Shown here: one piece after another, positions 14,263 through 24,691 of the stretch | How the letters are laid out: every line of letters starts with the position of its first letter | How positions within the stretch are numbered: the first letter of the stretch is position 1 | Assembly: GCF_002865645.1 (NCBI RefSeq) | Contig: NW_020194664.1 | Coordinates: forward strand, 182,104-246,103 | Direction: 5' to 3' | DNA length: 64,000 nt | DNA from: Hyaloscypha bicolor E | Lineage: Eukaryota > Ascomycota > Leotiomycetes > Helotiales > Hyaloscyphaceae | Translations under genes and position numbers: made by a program | The notes under the pieces: generated by a model | What the model was told of the DNA's origin: nothing | Databases searched by the model: none | What the model saw: the letters and a program-made list of their open reading frames with translations, nothing else

Positions 14263-14570
14263 TTTATTTTCTAATACTAATATTAAATAATTTATTTCTT
14301 TTTCTTTTTCTAATATTTCTATTTTCTTTTTATAAAGAGTTATTAGCTTTTTATAAAGCTTAATAAAATAATATATTTTCTAAAAATAATAATAGTAATA
14401 ATAATAATAATAACTAATAATAATATAATAAGCTATTTATATATTAGTTATAATTCGTAATAATTTATAATAAATATATATATATATAAATAAGTTATTA
14501 GAAATAATCTAATTACTTATATAATTACTAGTAATAATCCGGGAAAATAAAGAGAATTAATAAAAATAAA

Positions 14571-14578
14571 AATAGAAC
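14571..14578. repeat. hAT target-site duplication, left copy
   Basis: The octamer AATAGAAC lies immediately outside the left terminus and is repeated exactly at 18130-18137. An 8-bp duplication is diagnostic for hAT insertion. Confidence 0.9.
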
Positions 14579-14593
14579 CAGTGTGGGCAAAAA

Positions 14594-14736
14594 ATACTCA
14601 AGCTACTCAAGCTACTCAAGAGTAGTCTTGAGTAGAGTAGAGTAGAGTTTGAGTAGCGTAATATGGTACTTGAGTAGAGTAGAGTAGAGTACTACTCAAG
14701 AGTACTACTCAAGAGTAGTCACGTGCAAGTCACGTG
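14594..14736. promoter_or_regulatory. Left subterminal repeat array of the hAT element
   Basis: Many copies of ACTCAAG, CTACTC and GAGTAG in both orientations fill the region just inside the left terminus, ending with two TCACGTG boxes at 14719-14725 and 14730-14736. In hAT elements, subterminal repeats of this kind are transposase-binding sites. That role is inferred here from position and repetition. Confidence 0.5.
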
Positions 14737-14819
14737 AATGTAGAAAATCAATGTTCATTTAATTATTAATAAATAAATAAGGTACCTATTAAGCAGTACT
14801 ATATAATTTAAGCTAGAGC

Positions 14820-16916
14820 TTATATAAGGCTACTTAAATACTGCTTTTCTTCTATAAAAAACAAATTTCCCTCTTTAGAATCTTTCTTTTCCTTCTTTTT
14901 TTCCTCTCTTTTTACTTCTTCTAATTTATCTTTAAATAACCCCCAGCTTTTTAGACAAGATATAATCTCAAAAGTACTCTTATTAAGTCTATTACGTAAT
15001 TTAGATATAATAAGAGCACCTTGAGAGAAGAATCTCTCGCTAGCGGCCGAGGAAGCCGGGATTCCTAGATATTTCCTAGCTATTAGAGCTAAAACAGGGA
15101 ATCTAGCCGCATTAGACTTCCAGTAGTCTAGGGGCTTAGTCTATATATATATTAGTACTAATATATAAAAAAAAATTAAAAGAATACCGGATAGTTATTT
15201 AATAAAATTTAAGTGAAATTTACTTACTTTCCTATCTTCTCTCTTTTCTTCTAAATAAGTTACTAATTCGTCTTCTATATTAGAAGACTTATTAGTAATA
15301 TATATATCGTCTTCGTCTTCGTCGGAATCGGCCATATTAATATCCGAGGAATCGGATCTAGCTTGAGATAAATTATAATCGTATTTATATCTAAATAAAA
15401 TTAGTTATTAATTAATTTATTAAAAAGTAATTAAAGGGATTACTTACACGTTATAATCGGTCTTTAATCTATTATATATATCCGAAGACATACCGCTAGA
15501 TAAGCCAATACTAGTTAATCCTTCTTGTTTAATTCGAGGATCAAGAATAAGGGCTAAATATAAAGCTTTACTTTTATTATCTAAAACGCCTGTTTTAGGA
15601 TAATATTTTCGAAGCTTAGCTATACCCTTATTAATAGCATCTGTAAATGCTTTATCCTATTAAATATTAGTATAATATTAATAATAATATAAGAAGAGTT
15701 TAAAAAAAGACTTACTTTAAATTCCTTCTTGAAATTCTCTAGTTTATTATATATTTTATATACCTCAGGTATAATATAATATATAGTAGGGTAGTTTTCG
15801 GCTTGTAACTTTGTAGTAGCTTTAATAAATATTGAAATTATATTTAAAATATTATTTAAATAAGTAATTTCAATATTAGTTAAAACTAGACTTTTATTTT
15901 TAAAAGCCTTTGAATTAGAGCTATTAATAACAACCTCAATAGCTTTATATATATATAAAAAGTTCTTTAACATATTATAAGTCAAAGACCACCGTATTTT
16001 TTGGTCTATAAATAATTAGTATTAATTAATAATTAGATTATTAATTACTTACCAAGTTAAGGAAATCGAGCATTTTCTATATTAAAAGCTTTAATTTGAG
16101 CTTCTAATAATCGTCGGTTTTCTTGGTTATATTTAAGACCTATAATAGTCTTTCTAACCTTTCTCCAAATCGATAAATCTAAAATTTATTAATAAATCTC
16201 TTATAAATTATATAGGAAACTTACTTATTACTTGCTCTCCTTCTTCTTCTCTATCTTCAAGTTCTTCCATTTCTTGCTCGTATAAATCAGTAGAATAAGA
16301 AGTATCGTAATCGTTCTTAATAAGAGCTTTTAAAATATCTTGAACTACTAAATTTAATACGTGAGCTATACAAGGAATATCTCCTTGAAATTTAATTCCT
16401 TGCTTATTATAATGCTTTATAAAAGCCTTTAATAAGGTATCGTTTGAGCTAGCATTATCTCGAGTAATACTAAATAAAATATATTAGTAATTATATTATA
16501 AAAATGTAATTATATTACTTACCTAGTAATATTATATTTAATATTATATTGTTTTAAAGCTTCTAATAAAACAGAAAGCATATAAATACCAGAGTGTATA
16601 TCGTTTAAGTCTTTTATTGCTAATAAATAAGATTTTAATATAAAATCCTTATTTATAAAGTGTCTAAAATAAAATTAGTATATATTTTATAAAAAATTAA
16701 TAATTAATAATTAATTAACTTACATAGTAATTCCAAGAAAAGCCTTTTGATTTATACCTGTCCAAGCGTCTAAAGTAATAGAAAAGGTTCCTTGAGAATT
16801 AATATTCTCTTGTAATTCTTCTTTAATATTTAAACTCTTTTCTATATAGCTCAAATTAAGCTCGTCCTTAAGTGTTTTCTTATATAAAGGCGGTACTTGA
16901 CTATAAAATATTAGCT

Positions 16917-16952
<36 letters not shown>

Positions 16953-17571
16953 TAAGTACTTACTAATTTAAATATTTTAAAAGTGCTTTAAAGCTCGGAG
17001 TAGTAACTGCTCGAAAAGAGATATTATTACTAATAATAAAGCTTAATAATAATCTCTTAAAGTGATTAATAGTAAAGCTATCTTCTCTTTGGCCCGATTG
17101 TCTATTAAAAAGACTATTTATAGTTAGTTGAGAGATTTGAGAAGAAGAAGCTTCGCTTTTACCTAATAAATAATTAGTAAATAATTAGTAAATAATTCTT
17201 TAAATAATATTAATTAACTTACTATTATTTCCACTATCGGAAAGAGTATTAAGATTAATAAATTTATATGAGTTCCGAAAGTGAGCTAAATAATTACTTG
17301 TTTGACCGTATATTCATTAATTTAGCCATGTTTTTCTAAAAAGTTAATTAATATTAAAACTATTAAAATTAAGATTATTAACTTACGAACAGCCTTGTAC
17401 TAAGCACCTAATAGTACAAGTGCGAGCGTCTTCCGGGTTCTCTTGAATTGGATTTAAAGTCTTTTTTAAATATCCTTTTTTAAAGAGAAGAGGTTCTTTA
17501 TCAAGGGATTTTAATATAAAATCAGGGTGATTTTGGCTTATATTAAGCTTAATCGAGGATGGTTGAGACAT
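14820..17571 (-). pseudogene. hAT transposase, about 11 exons, with premature stops
   Basis: The probable start is at 17571 (MSQPSS...) and the last stop at 14820-14822. Ten GTAAGT donors (ACTTAC on the plus strand, near 17381, 17217, 16958, 16718, 16517, 16219, 16047, 15710, 15442 and 15222) break the gene into short exons. Exons 1-2 encode a BED-type zinc finger (C-x4-C, TWLN, then TSNYLAHFRNS). The final exon (14820-15140) encodes the hAT dimerisation domain with the hallmark SNAARFPVLALIARKYLG and ASSAASERFFSQGA stretches. Exon 2 holds two adjacent stops at 17314-17319, and another stop is at 16057-16059 where the frame otherwise continues into RWSLTYNMLK. TAA can arise from CAA, and TYR replaces the expected zinc-finger His, all compatible with C-to-T decay. 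The product should be inactive. Confidence 0.8.
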
Positions 17572-17960
17572 TTTCGAGTATATAAAGTATATATAAAGGT
17601 ATTTATAATATAAAGTATTATTGTGAGAGTAATAGTTAAAGATATATAAGTAATTATAAAAATAAAAAAAGCGAGAACTCGAGGAAAACAACCTGTTCTT
17701 ATACAAAATTCTAATATTCTAAAGGCTTCTTAATTCTTCTTCTAATTAGAAAGAAATACTATATTTCGAAGGTTCTAGTTCTTTAATTTCTAATATAAAG
17801 CTCTTATATTAGTAATATAATATAATATGTAAGCCATGGTAGTTCTGGAAGTATCGTAAAGGTTCTACCTCGCTTACCAAACCTCGCCACCACTTGATTG
17901 GGCAGTACAGTGGCGCTAGGCTCGGGCCACCCCGGAGCCTTACCAAATTAGGTTAGCCTA

Positions 17961-18120
17961 TCACGTGTAACGTCACGTGTGGTATCACGTGCATACTACT
18001 CAACTACTCAAGAATATTCTTGAGTAGTTGAGTAGAGTATTGAGTAGAGTATGAGTAGTGAGAAAAAAACTTGAGTAGAGTATGAGTAGGGCCCACTACT
18101 CTACTCTACTCAACTCATTT
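17961..18120. promoter_or_regulatory. Right subterminal region of the hAT element with phased CACGTG boxes
   Basis: Three TCACGTG boxes start at 17961, 17973 and 17985, exactly 12 bp apart. GAGTAG/ACTACTC repeats then continue to the right terminus. The outermost box ends 138 bp from the element end, and the left end has its first box 140 bp from its terminus. The region also lies upstream of the transposase start and may combine promoter and transposase-binding roles. Function is inferred. Confidence 0.45.
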
Positions 18121-18129
18121 CCCACACTG

Positions 18130-18137
18130 AATAGAAC
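18130..18137. repeat. hAT target-site duplication, right copy
   Basis: This exact copy of AATAGAAC lies immediately outside the right terminus and matches 14571-14578. No substitution separates the two copies, which suggests an insertion younger than the heavy mutation of the neighbouring repeats. Confidence 0.9.
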
Positions 18138-20150
18138 TAGTAAAAATAATAATAATATTTATAAATATTTATTAAATTAATTATAATTCATAAAATATTA
18201 TATAAAAGTATTTATAAAAAAAAGTAATAAGTACTTTTATTACTATAATAATAATTAATATAATTTCTATTAAAAAAACTAGTTATAATTATATATATTA
18301 TTTATATATCTAATTTATTAATATAATTCATATATTTAGTAAAATAAACTTAATTAATAAATTAGCCAAGTTTAGCTTTTAGATTAGTAGGCCGAGCGGA
18401 ATTAATAATATAACCGGGCTATAAAACAGGTATATAATAAATAATAAAAAGAGAAAAAAAAGGCTATAATATAAATAGAATAAGATAAAAGAATAAATAG
18501 AATAGAAGAAGTAAATAGTAATAATAATAGGCTAGGAGTAAAGTTTACTATTATAGTAATAATAATAATAGTAGTAATAAATAATAGAAAAGATATTTTA
18601 TTAATTATAAAAAATATTATAAGCTAAAGGTAGGCTTATAGCAGATATAAGAATTAATTTATATATATTTATTAAAGAAAAAAAGCCTTGGAATTCGAAA
18701 TTAAAACCTATTTTATTTAGTTTATCTAGAAAAATTTTAGCTTTTAAAAAGTGTAATATATATATTAATAGCGAGCGTTTAGCTAGATTTGGTAGCCTAA
18801 TTAGGCTAGTGCTTATATGGGATCGCACTACCTAATTGGAACTAGTGCTTCCGTACATCCAGCGGAATACTAGATTCTATATATGGAGGCATGCGAGCTT
18901 TAGAAATAGGCATCGATTAGTTTATTACTAAGAACCAGTTCTTGGAATCAATTATACTTCCACGCTTCACTCCATACTTTACCCTATATTCCACCCCTTA
19001 CCTTGACTACTTGCATAGCACCCTGCTATATTGGGAGCCTTACAAAAAGTGTATTTTTAAAGGAAATTTAAAATTAGTAAAGCTAATATTTCTTAAATAA
19101 ATACCTGAGGTATCTAATTAATCTCGAATTGAGATTAGGGCCGCTTTATTAAAATTAAAGCCTAGCGGCCTTATATATTTATATAATATATTTCTTTATA
19201 GAGATCTTCTTATAATATAAGGCTTTTTAGAAGGTAAGATTACTAAATTATATTATATCTTATATTCTTAAGCTAGTAAGTATTTCTTAAAAGAGAGGTA
19301 GTTCTAATTCTTTGAATTAGAGAAATATATCCAAATAAATCTTTATATTTATAAGTAGTAACTAAGATATATAAGGCTCAGGGTTATTATAGATAGTAAT
19401 ATGAAATATAGATAGAAACTCGTTATAAATAGCATATTCGAGAATAACTTAAGAGAGTACTCTATATTTAATATAATATCCCTGGGCATGAGTAAGGGAA
19501 GAGCCTCTTAAAGGAGGAGAGCGGCTAGAATGGGTTCGATTCCCTAGTTAGGTAGCTACCAGGCCAGGCGTAGTATATAAGAGATAGAGTGGCCGGGGTC
19601 CTCCTTTTTTGGATATTATTCCACTTACAAAGCACTATCGGTAGGACTACTTTTGTATATATTACAGCCTGAGGCGCGTGTAACTCCCTCTCTTAGCCTG
19701 AAAAACATACGAGCTAGTAGGAATTAAAAACAAGAACTTGCCATCCACATTACTTTATAGTTTCACAATAACTACAAATTAAAGCTTTATATATAATTCA
19801 AGCTCACACGATAAAAGAAGCTAGAATGAGTTTAGCAGGCCTTTATAACTAATTCAAAATATAAAAGTAAAGCGTCCAAAATAGTTCTGGGGTTCGTTTC
19901 TTACTAGTTAGCGAAAATGCCCTAAAAACACAGACTTGTGATACTAGGTTCGCTATGTCCCTTTGGGTACACGTACACAGCGATCGGCGAGCGTCAAAAC
20001 CATCTGAAGCCGGTCCTTGACTATTCCACTGTACTTGAGGAGGGGGCAGAGGGCCATTCCAGCGATGATAGGAAAAAGAAGTTGGGATAGTTTTTGTTAC
20101 CAACCAAAGGATGTTAGGGGGAAATGATCCTGCTTGAAGATTTGTATTGC
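18138..20150. other. AT-rich to mixed spacer without a credible gene
   Basis: AT content falls in steps from the hAT flank to the gene-rich region. The stretch 18760-19050 has GC-richer unique sequence with short inverted motifs such as AGCCTAATTAGGCT. The stretch 19110-19180 carries the palindromic module in inverted orientation. Near 19536 there is a GGTTCGATTCC box. Open frames here are short and low-complexity, so no gene is called. Confidence 0.6.
19110..19182 (-). repeat. Palindromic module, inverted copy 4
   Basis: Read on the minus strand this matches the module at 9490-9592, sharing AAGGCCGCTAGGCTTTAATT, TTAATAAAGCGGCCCTAATC and the flanking TCTCG. Its GC-rich bases are better preserved than in the other copies. 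Confidence 0.5.
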
Positions 20151-20200
20151 ATCTTGAGGAATTACGCCATTGGGTATCATCGTGGCCATAATCTTAAATC

Positions 20201-21049
20201 TCAACCTTTCATCCAACCATCCCACTCATCGTCCTCTTCGTCATCGTCTTCCTCCTCCAGTGTACCCGCAACCGTGGCTTGAGCCGTCTGTCTGCCAGAG
20301 CTCACATTGCTCCCCCTTCTTCTCAGCTCCTCCCGCTTTTCTCGCAACCTCCTGACACGGGCCTCCAAACTCTCCATCTCCTCCAATTCCTCCTCCATCT
20401 TCCTTGCAGCATCTTCCTTGTCCCCCTCCAGTTCTGCCTCCTGACGTTCCTTCTTCTGCGCATAATCCTCCTCTGCAGATTTCTTCGTCAACTCCGCTGC
20501 TGACATTGCAGGAGCTGAAATCACAGCATCGTTCGCGGCTTGAACCTGTGCTTCCGCCGTTGCAATGTCGGATTCAAAAGCTGCCCACTCATCTTCGTCG
20601 ACTTGGCCTTCCGGTTGAAGAATCATCATGGCTTCTGGGGGCTTCAGTGGCGTGGCTGGTCGTGAAGGGATTTGCATTTCGGCGGGAAAAGCTGCTGAAT
20701 CATTCTCCTCTCGCCCACCATCAAAGAATCCTTCCGGCAGGCCATTGGGGGCTTTGCTTCGTTTTCGAACTGTGCCCTCCTCCTCATCGCTTGCCTTCCG
20801 CTTTTTCAAGCGTATTGGAGGTGGTTCGGTATTGGCGGATGGAGAGGGTTCACTCTCTTGTTCCTGTATCTTCTGCAAACGCATGAGATGTCCTGCAGAC
20901 CGCAGGTGACCTTCCCACAGTGCCTCGCTCTTCAGTTGCAGATGGCAAACGGTACAGAGCAGCGTTCCAGTGGTCGAGTAGCTTGCATGTTTGTGCTGGA
21001 TTCGTCGAGATGCGCGCTCATTCTTGAGCAGGGATCGAACGTCTGCCAT
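20201..21049 (-). CDS. ZNF830/CCDC16-like C2H2 zinc-finger protein
   Basis: The 282-aa protein starts MADVRSLLKNERASRRI, the conserved N-terminus of the ZNF830 (CCDC16/OMCG1) family; an upstream in-frame ATG at 21268 is not used in that family pattern. A matrin-like C2H2 finger has ligands C32, C35, H48 and H54. It is followed by a Pro/Ser-rich and basic region (KKRK, RKRSK), an acidic patch, a long Glu/Lys coiled coil (about residues 200-250) and a very acidic tail ending DDEWDGWMKG. Family members act in the nucleus in pre-mRNA splicing and genome maintenance. The gene is intronless and is divergently arranged to the Bye1-like gene, sharing about 645 bp of promoter. It is the first host gene beside the AT-rich block. 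The identification rests on N-terminus, finger and coiled-coil order. Confidence 0.85.
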   Translation of the reverse strand: MADVRSLLKNERASRRIQHKHASYSTTGTLLCTVCHLQLKSEALWEGHLRSAGHLMRLQKIQEQESEPSPSANTEPPPIRLKKRKASDEEEGTVRKRSKAPNGLPEGFFDGGREENDSAAFPAEMQIPSRPATPLKPPEAMMILQPEGQVDEDEWAAFESDIATAEAQVQAANDAVISAPAMSAAELTKKSAEEDYAQKKERQEAELEGDKEDAARKMEEELEEMESLEARVRRLREKREELRRRGSNVSSGRQTAQATVAGTLEEEDDDEEDDEWDGWMKG

Positions 21050-21694
21050 TACGATTATCGCAGGAAAGGAAGATGGAAGGGTGCGTTGGATGCTGCTGGA
21101 AGCGGAAGCTGAAGCTTTAGCTCTTGGCCTTTTGATGAGCTTCGAGCCTGGAGCTTCGATGGCGCTAAGCCAAACTGGCGGGTCACGTGATTCCCCGCAA
21201 TTTGAAATCCAAGGCCAAGCTCCAAATCTTTGCCGGAAAGGCATCGCCGTTGCCTTCCCTTCCTCCATCCAACTTCATCCGCTATCGACGACGACGACAA
21301 CAACAACAGGACCACTTCGACCGGACAAGTACAATCGGGTTAACCGCGACCATTGCCGCCTTCATCACGCGACAACACCGCCGCCCTTCCAGAGCTCTTG
21401 GCTCCCGATCTGCGCCAAGCACGCGAGCTCGTTGCGGGGACAGCAGTCGCGACAGAATCTTCATCGGCATTTGGGAAGGCGCAGAGAATCCACATTGCTA
21501 CCTGGATAGCTTCCCTGACTTCTTTCTCCTTGATCATCGCCGGCGCGCCCCTTCATCATAGCTTGTTTGTAGAGCCCAGTCTGTGATCGCGTGAAAAGCG
21601 CGTTTTGAAATCAACAACAATCTTCTCCATCGTAAAAGACCTTGAACGCCACGACCTGTGAAGCATCGTATCGTCATTGAACCCAACGCCAAAC

Positions 21695-24296
21695 ATGGCT
21701 GGTAAGATTCCCCCGTACAGCGCACGACGGTGGCATTGCGCGCCACCTTCACCTCTCGGACATCAAGCTAACCTGCCTTCTCCAGATGAACCCCGAAGAT
21801 CTGTCAGGGCGACGAAAGGACAGCACACGAAGAGTCTCGATCTCCTTGACCAACCCTCTGAGCTAAAGAAGAAAACCACGAGGAAATCCAAGAAGGCCGC
21901 CGAGAAGGAAGAAGAGGTCGAAGTCATTCGCTGCGTTTGCGGTGCTATCGAGACTGGTGATAATGACAACGAGCCTTGGATTGCATGCGATAAATGTGGC
22001 GTTTGGCAACATAACGTCTGCGTTGGAGTCGGCGTCTACGATGAGGATATACCCAAGGCGTACATGTGCGAGCAGTGCGATCCAGTATTCCACAAACAAC
22101 TTCTTGATGCCTTTCAACGAGGGGAGGACATATTGGGAGAGCGCCGGAGAGCATACGAGATCCAAAAGCTCCAGGATGAGCAGGAGGAAGCACTCAAGAA
22201 GAAGGGCAAAAAGAAGGGCAAGAGAAATAGTGATCAGAAGTCTGAAGCCAGCCATGGTACGAACGGCAAGGCCAACTCTCCTGTCGTGGCAGATCTGAAG
22301 AAGGAAAAGAAAGATACAATTGCGAGATCTGGAAGCACGAAGAGAAAGGTAAGAGATGATGAGGCTCAGGACTCTGGAAAGGTATGTCTCAATCATGCAC
22401 ATTCCCAAACATGAACTAACAGAACTATAGGAGCCCCAGTCAAAGGTGCGAAAAGTCTCATCCCAGCCTGCGCAAGTTGCCTCTCCGCCCCGAACTCTGT
22501 CCGTCAAAATCGTTGACCTCGAATCCGGCCGGCAAGGATCAGCAAAGCTCGTCCTCAAAAGCCTCACTCATTCTATCCCGATCGCCATCAAGGCAGGCGT
22601 TTTTGCCCTAAACAAGGACGACGATATTCATGCCAAGGCAGAACGTCTCGCCGTCGAAGTCGAAGATGCCGTTCACCACACCCATACCGACAAGACTGCC
22701 TACATTAAACAGTCTCGTGCCATTGCCTTCAACCTCAAGCAAAATCAAGAGCTGTCCAATGGCCTCCTTACCCGGAGCTTGTCACCCCATGCCCTCGCTT
22801 CCATGACTTCTGACGACATGGCCAGCAAGGAACTGAAGCGCGAGACCGCAGAGATGAAGGCACGTTCGGACAAGCAGGCTATCATGGTATCTGACGATGG
22901 TCCCCGCATTCGCCGAACGCATAAGGGCGATGAAGTGATTGAGGAAGACAATTTTGCAGTTCCAAACGACAGCACGATGTCAACGTCCCGCAGACGAAGC
23001 ATGATGGACCCAAATGCTGAGATGGCAGCTCGATCTCGAGAGAATTCGCCAGGTGATCAAGTCGAGCTTCCAGAGAGCATTGATGACCATCGATCTCGGG
23101 ACGATATTCGAGGCCACGCAGCTCCCAAATCTTCTCTCAATATCGACACGAAGGCTCAACAGCCAGTTCGAAAGCCGTCAGGTTCCGCCGATTTCGACAT
23201 CAACAAAGTCTTTTCAAGTGTCCAATCTCCCCTCAACGCCCACCACGTTCGTCGACAGTCCACCAACAATGCACCCCCCTCGCAGGGTCCTGGTGTCGAT
23301 CCTGAAATCGACAAACTGCTTCAAGATGACGAAGGAAACGAATCGCCGCCATACTCTCCTGCCGAATACAGCTCTGATCCAGAAATTGTTTGGCGTGGAG
23401 CAGTCACCATGGATTCGATTGCCAAGTTCCCGGCCGTCGCAAAGCTTATCGGTGGTGCAGACATCAGCCAGACTATCCCCTGGAGCGATATCCTTCAAAA
23501 GGATCTCAGAGTTGCGGGTCGTATTGACCAGGAGAAGGCGAACGAGTATCTTTGCAGCCTCCGATACAGCCCTCCTACCGATGTTGTTGTCGTCAATGTC
23601 ACTCCCACCGGTGAAGCCGCTGCCCAAGGCTTCTCGGAGCTCTACGATTACTTCCAGAGCAAGAATCGATATGGGGTTCTCACAAACAAGGGTGTTGGAA
23701 ACATTCGCGACACTTACCTCGTCCCGATCCCCCCAAACCCTGGCAGTTTGCCTGATTTCATCATCAATTTAGAAGGCCACCGGGTACCAGAGCTACGAGC
23801 AGAACCCATGATTCTTGTTGCGCTCGTCATTCGCCACGAAAACAACTCCATTTCTCACCAAGGATTTGAGGGCGCAACGGAGGCACAGTCACCCTCCATG
23901 ATGGGCCATCCACAACGACAAATGTCCATGTCTGGCCCCGCTCCTGCAATGTCACCAATTGCCCCGCAAGGTTCCTTCCAAGGTCCCCCTCCGCCAGTTG
24001 CCTCACAACCGCAAATGACCCCCGATGAGGCCCAACGTCGACAGCAGCAAGAGGAGCAGCGGGTGCGTGATCAACAGGTTGGGGAAGTGAATGCACGCCG
24101 CATACTTGGTGAGTTTGTAGACGCGCCCACGGTTGCATTTCTCATGCCCCAGGCATATCAAATGCGACCCGTTGAGTGGCAAGTTATCAGAAGAATTTTG
24201 GAGGAGGATGAGAAGGCGAGAGGTGATCTGCAGCACCTGAGCCAAGTTCTTGAGGTTCGAATGGCGCAAGAGTCCCAAGGCCCGCCACAGCCTTAA
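21695..24296 (+). CDS. bye1: Bye1-like transcription elongation factor (PHD-TFIIS-SPOC)
   Basis: CDS join 21695..21701, 21786..22381, 22431..24296; 822 aa. The first coding exon is only 7 nt (ATGGCTG), followed by a GTAAGA donor and a CCAG acceptor that restore the frame M-A-D-E-P-R-R. The second intron has GTATGT, CTAAC and CTATAG signals. A PHD finger spans about residues 50-103 (C-V-C-G, CDKCGVWQH, CEQC). A TFIIS central-type domain lies about 225-340 (AFNLKQNQELSNGLL) and a SPOC domain about 519-675 (WRGAVTMDSIAKFPAVAKL). A Gln/Pro-rich stretch and a short C-terminal helix follow. In yeast this architecture binds H3K4me3 and RNA polymerase II and modulates elongation. It is nuclear, with basic KKGKKKGKR signals near residue 165. 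Confidence 0.92.
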
Positions 24297-24691
24297 ATGG
24301 TCTCGGAATGCTGCCTTGTTTGTAGAGTTTGTTGGTATTGGCTTTCTTTCTACTTCTGGAGCTTGACTTGGAGGTCATTGGCTCGCAATATTTTCATGGG
24401 GATGTTTTGCGGCTTTACGAATGATACCATTACGAGATCATGACCTCGCTGGATAGTTGGGCTCATCGGTTTCTCTTTTTTTCTTCTCGGAATGTAGCTT
24501 CGATTCTTGTACATAGTCCTCCACATTAGGCGGCTTCGTCAAATGCACCGAAATCAAAATCAGGCCACTTGGGTTCAATTTCTCTTTGCTCACTGTTCAC
24601 TGTTGTCTTCACGTCTTTGTGTGTGGTCCCTCTTCTCTCGTCGCATACTCGACACAAACCCCAGGGAGAGCTTGGTCTCTCAGCACCATGA

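Larger units (their letters stand above)
1..14570. other. AT-rich, RIP-like decayed repeat block
   Basis: Nearly all of this stretch is A and T, with TpA abundant and CpG and CpA rare, and there is no credible reading frame of any length on either strand. This is the composition left by repeat-induced point mutation in filamentous ascomycetes. Recognisable structure includes two collinear decayed element copies, LTR-like direct repeats, tandem repeats and small islands of higher GC, listed separately. No host gene is visible. The RIP explanation is inferred from composition; the base bias itself is seen directly. Confidence 0.85.
14579..18129 (-). mobile_element. hAT-superfamily DNA transposon, 3551 bp
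   Basis: The element starts CAGTGTGGGCAAAA and ends with the inverted TTTCCCACACTG, giving a 9-bp perfect terminal inverted repeat of hAT type. It is flanked by a perfect 8-bp target-site duplication, AATAGAAC, at 14571-14578 and 18130-18137. The outer 150 bp on each side carry many ACTACTC/GAGTAG motifs and TCACGTG boxes. Inside, on the minus strand, is a many-exon transposase gene with a recognisable hAT C-terminal dimerisation domain. The superfamily is secure from TIR, duplication length and protein domain. The element sits in a RIP-like block but is less eroded than its surroundings, so its insertion is probably more recent. Confidence 0.93.

Noticed and set aside
19490..19600. A tRNA gene
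   Set aside because: Only the B-box-like T-loop is good. The acceptor, D and anticodon stems cannot be paired.
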